From NCBI RefSeq assembly GCF_016879755.1, contig NZ_WOFU01000011.1, positions 17,361 to 81,360 on the forward strand: a DNA stretch of 64,000 nucleotides, in the 5' to 3' direction. The position numbers and the translations under genes were made by a program. How positions within the stretch are numbered: the stretch's first letter is position 1; each line of letters opens with the position of its first letter. This stretch comes from Bacillus sp. B15-48. Its GTDB lineage: Bacteria; Bacillota; Bacilli; Bacillales; Cytobacillaceae. Shown here in pieces: positions 1 through 6,592 of the stretch. Below the pieces are notes generated by a model. It ran no database searches. It was not told the origin of the DNA and worked only from the letters and a program-made list of their open reading frames with translations.

Positions 1-626
1 ACACAGCAATCTAATCGGTGTAATGGATCAGCAATCATCGGGGATTCAAGTACGTCTTGAACCGTTACAACATCGCGCAGCATTGCGTTTGGATTGTACT
101 TGGCATGATGGGAAGCTGCCACTTTAACCCATGCAAGTTGTTCACTTGTCGTACCATATTCATGCATATGGCGCATTGCTGCCATCGCATATTCATTTAC
201 AGCAGTCGGCCCAAATGGAAGTTCAAATGGCGCATCAGGAACACCTGCACCAACAATCTTCTGTTTGACACCACTTCTACCTTCAGAACGAGGTCGCCCT
301 CCCATCGTAATCAACGCTACATTACATTTCCCCGCGGCAATCGCCTGTACTGCGTGAGAAACATGAGCGATGTAGGAAGATCCACCAATATCTGTGCCAT
401 CAACATGACGTACATTAAGCCCTAAATAATCAACCATTGATAAAACCCCACCAGGTGCGTCACCACCACAGAAGTAGCCATCTACATCTGCGAATGAGAG
501 CCCAGCGTCCTCTAACGCTCCCTTCGCACATTCTGCATGAATTGCTGCAACTGACTTGTCTGGGACTTTACGTAATGGGTGCTCAAATGCCCCAGCAATA
601 TAAGCCATTCTTTTAATACTCATCAT
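1..626 (-). CDS. Thiolase-family protein (SCP-x/acetyl-CoA acetyltransferase type), partial
   Basis: The N-terminal ~208 residues of a thiolase-fold enzyme; the gene runs off the left edge of the window. The protein opens MSIKRMAYIAGAFEHP. Visible segments include YFCGGDAPGG (about residue 50), VALITMGGRPRSEG, and at the truncated end ADPLHRLDCC, which resembles the motif of SCP-x-like (non-FadA) thiolases before the second half of the fold. Family role: thiolytic cleavage or condensation of acyl-CoA; substrate unknown. A GGGAGG ribosome site (about 633-638) precedes two tandem ATGs (626 and 623), so the start is uncertain by one codon. It lies 159 bp downstream of a phosphotriesterase-like gene on the same strand, suggesting one catabolic cluster. 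The active-site Cys and His residues cannot all be checked because the gene is cut. Confidence 0.85.
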   Translation of the reverse strand, partial: MMSIKRMAYIAGAFEHPLRKVPDKSVAAIHAECAKGALEDAGLSFADVDGYFCGGDAPGGVLSMVDYLGLNVRHVDGTDIGGSSYIAHVSHAVQAIAAGKCNVALITMGGRPRSEGRSGVKQKIVGAGVPDAPFELPFGPTAVNEYAMAAMRHMHEYGTTSEQLAWVKVAASHHAKYNPNAMLRDVVTVQDVLESPMIADPLHRLDCC

Positions 627-645
627 CCTTACCCTCCCGTTACTA

Positions 646-657
646 TTGGTCAACCAA
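646..657. promoter_or_regulatory. Palindrome TTGGTCAACCAA before the thiolase gene
   Basis: A perfect 12-bp inverted repeat lies about 20 bp upstream of the thiolase start, just before its ribosome site. Its size and position would suit an operator for a TetR- or MarR-type repressor of acyl-CoA metabolism, but no regulator gene is visible in the window, so the assignment is speculative. Confidence 0.3.
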
Positions 658-785
658 CCATTTACGAAATCACTACACGTCACATTATGATTGAGGACTA
701 CGAAGCAAAGTCAGAAGGGAATTGCCTATATAGACATCATCACGGCACAAGGCTTTTCCCTTTCACAACGCTTTCGTTTTTTCGA

Positions 786-1787
786 TTAACGAGATTCTTG
801 GAATTCGAAGGCTTTGGCCGCTCTGGGTACTCTTGGTTCTTGCATCGTTAGGAAATCAGCAGGAGTCCGAACTAAAAGTTGTTCAAATACGTCGCTACTA
901 ACACCCGCTTTACGGAGATCTGGTAAAAACTCTTCAAAAAGATAGTTAACAGAATGTCCTTTTAACCCCGGCCACCCTAAAGCACAACAGTTCGCATCAG
1001 CCGAAATCACTGCACGATCTAAATGGCCATTATCTATAAATCGAAGGAAATGTTCCACGCGCTCTTGACGAGGACGTGACCAATATGGCGAATTTTCCAT
1101 TTCCGTATCATAACCAATCGTATCAAAACCAACATATCCTCCGAGATTTGCAATCATCGAATCACGTTCTTCATCGGCATCCTGCCCAACGTCGGCATGC
1201 CCCATCAATACGCGGTTTAGAGGCAGTCCTTCCTCTTCAAATACATCAATTGCTGTTTGGGCATCTGTTGATAAGTGAGTAATAATCGGTACACCCGTTC
1301 TTACAGCCGCACGTGCAGCTGCCCGATAAATGCGTTTATCTAATTCACTTAATTGACCACCGCGGCTAACCCCTACTTTAACGGCACCTGCTTTGGCACC
1401 TGTATTGTCAATCCCCACCGTAATTTCATGGATGAATAAGTCCGTCAAATACTCAACTGGTTTGTTACGGAAATATGGCAAAGCAGAATCACCTGCTACA
1501 AAACCGGTAACCGCGATAATATGGACACCTGTTCGGCGCGATAGCACTTGAAAGTATTCAACATCACGGCCGTTTCCAATCCCCGTACAATCAACAAACG
1601 TTTTTCCGCCATGCTCACGGAAGCGGCGTAACTTTTCGATTGTCACTTCAAATGCCTCATTAGGTTGTTTCCACCATTTTGTATCTAAATCACAACCTGG
1701 CAAACCGAACCCAATATGCTCGTGCAACGCTGTGATTCCCAATTCCTCAGTAGCGATTGGGCCTAAAACTGTATTAACCTTCCCCAT
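786..1787 (-). CDS. Phosphotriesterase-family metal hydrolase with complete metal site
   Basis: Amidohydrolase-superfamily TIM barrel of the phosphotriesterase-related family (333 aa). All six binuclear-metal ligands expected for the family are visible: the HEH pair in TALHEHIGFG near the N-terminus, a Lys in AVKVG (the usually carboxylated Lys), His in ITHLS, His in MGHAD, and Asp in ISADAN. Members hydrolyse lactones or phosphotriesters; the substrate here is unknown. The start is taken at the ATG at 1787 because GGTGAGGAG lies about 10 bp upstream; an in-frame GTG at 1805 sits inside that ribosome site and would leave itself without one. It lies between a degenerate paralogue (89 bp upstream) and a thiolase (downstream), all on one strand, implying a small lactone or acyl-CoA degradation operon. 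Confidence 0.85.
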   Translation of the reverse strand: MGKVNTVLGPIATEELGITALHEHIGFGLPGCDLDTKWWKQPNEAFEVTIEKLRRFREHGGKTFVDCTGIGNGRDVEYFQVLSRRTGVHIIAVTGFVAGDSALPYFRNKPVEYLTDLFIHEITVGIDNTGAKAGAVKVGVSRGGQLSELDKRIYRAAARAAVRTGVPIITHLSTDAQTAIDVFEEEGLPLNRVLMGHADVGQDADEERDSMIANLGGYVGFDTIGYDTEMENSPYWSRPRQERVEHFLRFIDNGHLDRAVISADANCCALGWPGLKGHSVNYLFEEFLPDLRKAGVSSDVFEQLLVRTPADFLTMQEPRVPRAAKAFEFQESR

Positions 1788-1876
1788 GATTGTTTCACTC
1801 CTCACCTTTGTTTTTACTCAAATGAAGCGATGTGCAAATTGAATTTTCATATATAAAATGAGTCTGTCTCGTAAAC

Positions 1877-2938
1877 TTACCTTGCAACAGGGCTAAATAA
1901 ATCGTTCCAGTTATAGTTCCAGCCTTTCATTTTTAGCTCTGCTTCGTCATCCACCGTTAGAACACGTTGAGGATTTTCTGCTAATAAAGTACGAAGTTGT
2001 TCATCTGTCAAACCAGCTTTGCGTAAAAGCGGCACGAACTTTGTCAATAAATAATCAAATTCGAGATCCTTTGCTTCGTGACCTTTAGCAACACCTACCG
2101 CATTCGTTGAAATCAGTACGCGTTCACCAAGACCTGCTTCAAATAATTCAACGATCAGTTGAACACGGTCTTCATCGTTTACATATCCGTCATTTGTCGA
2201 CCATCCTACATGGTCAAGAGCCACGTTAGCCCCTCGTTCTGCGACAGCGAAAGCTTCCTTGCGGCGGACAGCTTCTTGACGATCCAAGCCCCCGATAATG
2301 ACACGGTCAGGTGAAATCCCTTCCGCTACTATAATTTCTAAATCACCTGTAGCGTCCGCACCGTACTGTACAGATACAGCTACTCCTGTTTTAAGAGCAG
2401 CTATTGCTGAGCCCCGGAAAAGACTTTTTTCAATTTCAGCAATTCCACTTTGAGTTGCAATCGAAGTGACTATTCCTGCGAAACCAGAACGTTCAATACG
2501 AGGAACAGCGATTCCTTCGGTTATCTCTTTTTGAAACAACCCAGCGAATTGTTCTGCCGGCCATGGTGTGGGCGGATGTGTTTGTGGTGTCGTGAAGTAT
2601 CCACTTAACATTGGCTCAGGCCCTAATCCGGTGGAGGCAATAATATGGACACCTGTTGTCTTTGAAAGAGTTTCATAAAGTTTTACATCACGGCCATGGA
2701 ACATACCGGTACGATCAACAATCGTCTTTCCACCAGCACGACGAAAATCGGTCAGCTTTCTCTTTAAAATATCGAAGATTTCACTTTTATCCATATTAAT
2801 TTCAGGGGCATATTCCGCTCCAGGAACGACAGACAGAAGTGACTCATGAATAAGCACAATCCCTAATTCATGAGCAGGTACGGACCCAAGAACTGTACGA
2901 ACAACGCTCGACTTTTTTGTTTCTACATGATCTAGCAT
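1877..2938 (-). CDS. Phosphotriesterase-like protein lacking most metal ligands (probable pseudoenzyme)
   Basis: A 353-aa paralogue of the neighbouring phosphotriesterase-family protein, alignable by eye along its length. The ligand positions are changed: HEH becomes HES, the Lys of AVKVG becomes Thr (GIVTS), His of ITHLS becomes Gln (VSVQYG), His of GHAD becomes Gly (GGLD), and Asp of ISADAN becomes Asn (ISTNAV). Five of six metal-binding residues are lost while the reading frame is open and the fold landmarks (RAGGKTIVD, GRDVKLYE, LLRKAGL) are kept. It begins with a strong AGGAGG ribosome site 8 bp before the ATG. It may be a catalytically dead partner or a binding protein, or an enzyme using other residues. 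Catabolite and repressor-like sites lie upstream, so this is probably the first gene of the cluster. Confidence 0.8.
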   Translation of the reverse strand: MLDHVETKKSSVVRTVLGSVPAHELGIVLIHESLLSVVPGAEYAPEINMDKSEIFDILKRKLTDFRRAGGKTIVDRTGMFHGRDVKLYETLSKTTGVHIIASTGLGPEPMLSGYFTTPQTHPPTPWPAEQFAGLFQKEITEGIAVPRIERSGFAGIVTSIATQSGIAEIEKSLFRGSAIAALKTGVAVSVQYGADATGDLEIIVAEGISPDRVIIGGLDRQEAVRRKEAFAVAERGANVALDHVGWSTNDGYVNDEDRVQLIVELFEAGLGERVLISTNAVGVAKGHEAKDLEFDYLLTKFVPLLRKAGLTDEQLRTLLAENPQRVLTVDDEAELKMKGWNYNWNDLFSPVAR

Positions 2939-3033
2939 TTATAAAACCTCCTAACATTTTCTTTGGTTATTCCTCAGTAATATTTTGAAAAATCAACAAA
3001 TTATTGAGCACTTCATTTATAATAAAAGAAATT

Positions 3034-3055
3034 AAACAAACCGGTCGGTCTAGTT
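3034..3055. promoter_or_regulatory. ACCGGTCGGT dyad, TetR-type operator candidate
   Basis: The core ACCG-GT-CGGT (3040-3049) is a perfect inverted repeat around a 2-bp centre, with further matched positions in the A/T-rich flanks, giving an imperfect ~22-bp palindrome about 100 bp upstream of the first gene of the cluster. TetR-family repressors of acyl-CoA and aromatic catabolism often use ACCG/CGGT half-sites. The regulator itself is not in this window. Confidence 0.4.
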
Positions 3056-3142
3056 ATGGCAAAAGGGAACAATCCTTTACATTTCTACAAGCCATTCTCA
3101 TTCCCTTTGCTTGAAAATAAGAGGACAAACAACAATTTATAA

Positions 3143-3157
3143 ATGTAACCGTTTACT
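3143..3157. promoter_or_regulatory. Catabolite-responsive element (cre) candidate
   Basis: ATGTAACCGTTTACT matches every fixed position of the Bacillus cre consensus WTGNAANCGNWNNCW. It lies about 205 bp upstream of the first phosphotriesterase-like gene, a position compatible with CcpA-mediated carbon catabolite repression of the cluster. Confidence 0.55.
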
Positions 3158-3518
3158 TTTATAAATGATGATTGTTATGGGATTTTTTGTTTCTAAAAAC
3201 ATATTATAATATTGTTATACCAATTGTCAATATTTTTATCTAAGTTTTCAAAAAATAATAAAAATTAACCGAATATGATTTATCAACATAATAATAGTTA
3301 AAATGATACTAGCTAGCCGATAGTTTCAAAATCAGTACCAACTCAAGTACCTCCTATCCTTTTCAACTTACACCTATAACTTAATTATAATACTTTTCGT
3401 TATTTTACTACAATTGAAAAGGCTTTCATTTTTGGAAAATACTTTTATAAAGAAAATAATGAATGCCGGTTTTTTAATTTTGCTATCGTTGCAGGCACTA
3501 CTATTATGTATATTTTGT

Positions 3519-3632
3519 ATGCCGGTTTATCCGAGTACTAGCATTAAGTCCCCTATAACTGGTGGATTTTTATTCCAAGTACTCGAATTAAGTACTTTTT
3601 ACATGCCGGTTTAATCCGAGTACTTGGAATAA
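3519..3632. repeat. AGTACT palindrome array A (three units)
   Basis: Three imperfect palindromes of the form (T)TAATCC-R-AGTACT-Y-GGATTAA have AGTACT cores starting at 3534, 3578 and 3619 (spacings 44 and 41 bp). The spacer text ATGCCGGTTTA recurs at about 3519 and 3603. The units belong to the same family as the arrays at 29443-29692 and 63240-63880. A 66-codon open frame across this stretch is accidental. Confidence 0.75.
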
Positions 3633-3640
3633 TTCAAATT

Positions 3641-3981
3641 TACATTTACACTTTCATACAATTTAACTTAATTTTAGTGAAGGGTACATAATGGATGCAA
3701 AAACTTAAATACGCTGCCGAGCCATATGTATAAAAGTATTACTAGAAAAAATAATAATAAAGTCGAAGGTTTTCTTGTCACTCTGTCACATTGAACCTCA
3801 AACCTTCTATCTTTAATTGAACTATCAGTTAGAAATGGTGAAACTCCGAAAGAACGCAAGATTATGGACAAAAAATCACCCTAAGCCATGACAAGCTAAT
3901 TGGGTGATTGACCGCTCTTTAGAGATCTAAAATAATTAAGTTTTATACTAATACTAATCAGTATATAAACAATAAATAGCT
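3641..3981. other. Intergenic stretch with one inverted repeat
   Basis: No gene can be supported. The only structure seen is an 8-bp inverted repeat AATCACCC / GGGTGATT (3874-3881 and 3902-3909) enclosing a 20-nt loop; it lacks a T-run and is not a convincing terminator. A short minus-strand open frame (3674-3871) has no ribosome site and no recognisable sequence. Confidence 0.4.
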
Positions 3982-4368
3982 TTATTCTTTTATTACCCCA
4001 TTCAATACCTTTTCAATCTCCTCTAAATCAAAAGCATTATATAGCTTCGCATACCATTGATGTACAAAGCAGGAACGGCTTCTACTCCAAAGTTTTTTGT
4101 ATAATTGCGTGTGAGCGAAATAGGATCAGGGTTATGTTGTTCTATTTCCTCTATCCCAATGTTTATACCATATTCACCAAGTAAGGCTTGAACATATTCT
4201 TCTGTTCCCCAATTTTCGTTTTTCGCTTCTTTGATTGTATTTTGTGTATACATAATCTTCAACCTTACTATTGTCATTCGTTTTTGCTGAACTACTGGAA
4301 TTGCTTTGGCATCCTGTCAAAAGTAAAACAATAGCTAGACCCAACAATATTATTCTTTTTAGATACAT
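3982..4368 (-). pseudogene. Thioredoxin-like lipoprotein pseudogene
   Basis: The 5' part encodes a good lipoprotein signal (MYLKRIILLGLAIVLLLTGC) after a GGAGG ribosome site, then runs into a Ser/Asn linker. Coding similarity continues in another frame (GTEEYVQALLGEYG ... FGVEAVPALYING), where VEAVPALYING looks like the cis-Pro strand of a thioredoxin fold. It shifts frame once more near 4043 (a two-base AT insertion in TATATAATG) to finish YNAFDLEEIEKVLNGVIKE before a TAA. No CxxC motif is found, so the catalytic segment seems deleted. With at least two frame disruptions it is a dead gene for an exported thiol-disulfide or DsbA-like lipoprotein. The exact family is uncertain. Confidence 0.65.
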
Positions 4369-4462
4369 TTATTTCCCTCCACTTTTTTAATACTTTAGTT
4401 CGAGTAGTAAGTGAATTTATTAAATATAGTTTATGTGGAAAATGAGTGAATTTATTAGATGG

Positions 4463-4494
4463 AACCCAGCCCTCTTTTTGATGAAGGCTGGGTT
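4463..4494. terminator. Hairpin AACCCAGCC / GGCTGGGTT
   Basis: A 9-bp perfect stem encloses a T-rich loop; the 3' side runs into TAATTAT on the plus strand. It resembles a weak bidirectional terminator or the end of a lost insertion element, lying between the dead lipoprotein gene and the transposase scrap. Confidence 0.4.
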
Positions 4495-4529
4495 AATTAT
4501 AGAAGTTAAAATAAAAATTACTAGTTACT

Positions 4530-4645
4530 CAACTTTCGCACCGTTGCGTGTCTATAAGGGATTTCGCATGCTTACCCTTGGTTGGACAGATGGTGCCACA
4601 TTTATCCCTATTGAATTTTCTATACATCTTCGAAAGTATTACCTT
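4530..4645 (+). pseudogene. Transposase remnant (IS4-type)
   Basis: The plus-strand frame reads VYKGFRMLTLGWTDGATFIP followed by IEFS. This matches my memory of the catalytic-Asp segment (LGWSDG / GWTDG, the first D of the DDE triad) of IS4-group transposases from Firmicutes. Only about 35 residues are recognisable; no upstream or downstream transposase sequence and no terminal repeats are seen. It adjoins the abrupt shift to GC-rich DNA at about 4768, so an insertion sequence may have taken part in placing that DNA. Confidence 0.5.
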
Positions 4646-4769
4646 TCTAAAAATTTTTTTATGGAAATGTTATAAATGGTTTCATCCTTTTGTTTCTGTG
4701 ATAGATAACGCATATTATTGTCTGCTATCTCTTTAGCACGGGAATCAAATACCAACTTTCTTAGTTTGA

Positions 4770-4942
4770 GCCCTGACCCGCGCCTTCGTCTACGCCGGCA
4801 TGGTGGAACTGGACGGCGAGAAGATGTCCAAGTCCCTGGGCAACCAGGTGCTGGTGTCCCAATTGCTGCGCCAGGGCGCCGAGGCCGTGCCATCCGGACC
4901 GGACTGCTGTCTTACCGCCCCGACTGGGAGCTGGATCACTGA
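4770..4942 (+). pseudogene. mshC: mshC fragment (cysteine:GlcN-Ins ligase of mycothiol synthesis), frameshifted
   Basis: The plus-strand translation runs [20 protein letters not shown] and [16 protein letters not shown], then after a frame change near 4890 [16 protein letters not shown]. The phrase [22 protein letters not shown] followed by AIRxxLLxxxxRxDWEW is characteristic of MshC, the class-I aaRS-like ligase joining cysteine to glucosaminyl-inositol in mycothiol synthesis. MshC is about 410 aa; only some 57 codons from the middle to C-terminal part survive, with no start. Mycothiol is made by Actinobacteria; Bacillaceae make bacillithiol by unrelated enzymes, so this is foreign. The host-type cysS elsewhere in the window lacks the [12 protein letters not shown] wording. 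The segment is GC-rich and starts abruptly next to AT-rich DNA. Confidence 0.75.
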
Positions 4943-6444
4943 GCCGATCCGCTCATCACCTCGATCCCGTCGGCCACTCTCAGCTTGTCTCCTTCGATGC
5001 CATCGACGACGTTTTCGATTATGCTGAGGTCTTTCCCGGCATCTATCTTAATGCCATTAGCGGCCTGTCGAATGACGTTATGCTCGATTCTGATGCCTGA
5101 GGGGATTCCTTTGCCTCGCCCGTCAGTACCGCGGTCCTTACTGAGCCGGATAGCCCAGAATTCGTCGGTCCCTCCAGTGATGCGATTACCTTGCAGTTCC
5201 GTTCCCGGCGCATTGCGGACCTCGATGCCGACCTTCGAATCCTCCCCGGCTGTGATCCTGTTGTCCTCGATGAGGGTATCAGGAGTTCCCAGGATGACGA
5301 GGATTCCCTGACGGTTTCCAATCAGATCGTTGGAGTGCACCCAGTTTCCAGGTCCTGAGGCGTCGTGCTTGTTCTTTGCCCCGCCGGAATTGCCCAGTGC
5401 GATGCCCGCCCGTTGCCCGCCGATGACCGTGTTGTTCCGGATCTCGTTCAGGTATTCACCCTCGCCATGCAAGTCGATGGCATCGAGATGGCTGCCAACG
5501 ATGGTGTTCTCCGCCACGAGATTATTGTGCGTTGGGAACTGCAACAGAATCGCGTGCCGCAGATGTCTGCCATCGAATGTATTGCCAATGACGACGTTGT
5601 GCCGGGAATCGTTGGGAGCATCCGGGTCACGTTGATCCCTTGAGCCCTCGATCGCAATGCCGTAGCCCTGTCCTCCGGGACCGACGGCAGTTGCCTCACT
5701 GATGTAGTTTCCAGAGAGGGTCACTTCACGGCTGGCCTTGACTGAGATACCGTGGCGCTCGAACTTGCGGATGTTCAGATTTTCCACCAGGACGCGGGAG
5801 CTAGCCTGGCCTTCGTGGGCTCCGAGATAGATCCCGTACATCGGGCCCCCACTCGCGTCTCCGTCTTTCGTGTCGTCGCCAAGTGGACCCTCATAACGGG
5901 AGGTAATGGTAAAATCAGCGACGATGACGTCGTGGACGCCAGAGCCACGGATCACCCGGCTGTCATCCTCGCCGTCGAGGGAGGTCAGTAGCACAGTTCG
6001 CTCCTGGCCCTCACCACGCAGATCCACGCCGCTACGTAACACGATGTTCGCCGACTCGTCGGCCGGGTCAGTGGAGCGCAGGTCATACGTTCCGGCCGGC
6101 AGCAGGACCTCGTCACCCGGTTCGGCCGCTTCAAGAGCCGCCCGGATGGCTGGTGCGTCGTCTTGTGAGTCCGGATCCGGATCTGCCCCGAAATCAGTGA
6201 CGTCCAGGGTCCTGCCAGTGGCTGGACCCGGCGTCGGCACCTCAATCGGCGCGCCGGACCGGTCCACCAAGCCGGGGTCCTGCCAGTCGCCATGCTCGGA
6301 CGGGGCGGTTTCCACGGTGTCATCGCTCCCGACCGGCTCTTCGGATTCCTCGACGGTGCATGCAGTCAAGAGGACCACCAGGCCAAGAACCACCCACCAC
6401 GAATTCGCCAAACCTCGCCGACTGTTCCGAACTGATTTCTTCAT
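4936..6444 (-). CDS. Secreted right-handed beta-helix lipoprotein, GC-rich foreign gene
   Basis: A 502-aa exported lipoprotein. The N-terminus has basic residues, a hydrophobic segment ([14 protein letters not shown]) and a lipobox Cys, then an acidic Ser/Thr/Pro linker. From about residue 80, [20 protein letters not shown] and [14 protein letters not shown] are the opening of pectate-lyase-3/GH28-like beta-helix proteins. The remainder repeats short turns such as [18 protein letters not shown] and [11 protein letters not shown], typical of PbH1 parallel beta-helix repeats. Substrate unknown; polysaccharide lyase or hydrolase is plausible from fold and from the adjacent GH3 gene. The ATG at 6444 is chosen; an in-frame GTG lies 12 bp upstream, and longer extensions start inside a terminator. 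In 6061-6120, 43 of 60 bases are G/C, far above the host genes: clear transfer, probably actinobacterial. Confidence 0.8.
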   Translation of the reverse strand: MKKSVRNSRRGLANSWWVVLGLVVLLTACTVEESEEPVGSDDTVETAPSEHGDWQDPGLVDRSGAPIEVPTPGPATGRTLDVTDFGADPDPDSQDDAPAIRAALEAAEPGDEVLLPAGTYDLRSTDPADESANIVLRSGVDLRGEGQERTVLLTSLDGEDDSRVIRGSGVHDVIVADFTITSRYEGPLGDDTKDGDASGGPMYGIYLGAHEGQASSRVLVENLNIRKFERHGISVKASREVTLSGNYISEATAVGPGGQGYGIAIEGSRDQRDPDAPNDSRHNVVIGNTFDGRHLRHAILLQFPTHNNLVAENTIVGSHLDAIDLHGEGEYLNEIRNNTVIGGQRAGIALGNSGGAKNKHDASGPGNWVHSNDLIGNRQGILVILGTPDTLIEDNRITAGEDSKVGIEVRNAPGTELQGNRITGGTDEFWAIRLSKDRGTDGRGKGIPSGIRIEHNVIRQAANGIKIDAGKDLSIIENVVDGIEGDKLRVADGIEVMSGSAQ

Positions 6445-6510
6445 CAAATTTCTCACGTCCTTTCTGGGTTTTTTCCGTCCCTTTCGTCGCCCATGGAGAC
6501 AACGAGAAAA

Positions 6511-6534
6511 GCGGTGAGCCCACTCGCTCACCGC
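6511..6534 (-). terminator. Terminator of the GH3 gene
   Basis: A perfect 9-bp stem GCGGTGAGC / GCTCACCGC encloses a 6-nt loop and is followed in the leftward direction by TTTTC. It lies 59 bp past the GH3 stop codon. The GC-rich, short-tail form fits the GC-rich DNA it is embedded in. Confidence 0.65.
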
Positions 6535-6592
6535 CTTTGGGATGTTTCGACGACCTCTACCAGGTCGACGGCATCATCCCATGACCAGGGGA

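Larger units (their letters stand above)
2939..3513. other. AT-rich upstream region of the phosphotriesterase/thiolase cluster
   Basis: No credible gene is seen here. The stretch is AT-rich and holds the two regulatory motifs listed separately (ACCGGTCGGT dyad and a cre match), so it is best read as the control region for the leftward cluster starting at 2938. Confidence 0.5.

Noticed and set aside
3414..3614. Small plus-strand gene across array A
   Set aside because: The frame runs through the AGTACT repeats, has no ribosome site and no recognisable protein features.
3674..3871. Small minus-strand membrane protein
   Set aside because: One hydrophobic stretch only, no ribosome site, AT-rich low-complexity translation; cannot be supported.
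6445..6531. N-terminal extension of the beta-helix lipoprotein to 6531
   Set aside because: It would start inside the GH3 terminator hairpin and place a basic extension before a proper lipoprotein signal; the internal ATG at 6444 gives a normal signal peptide.
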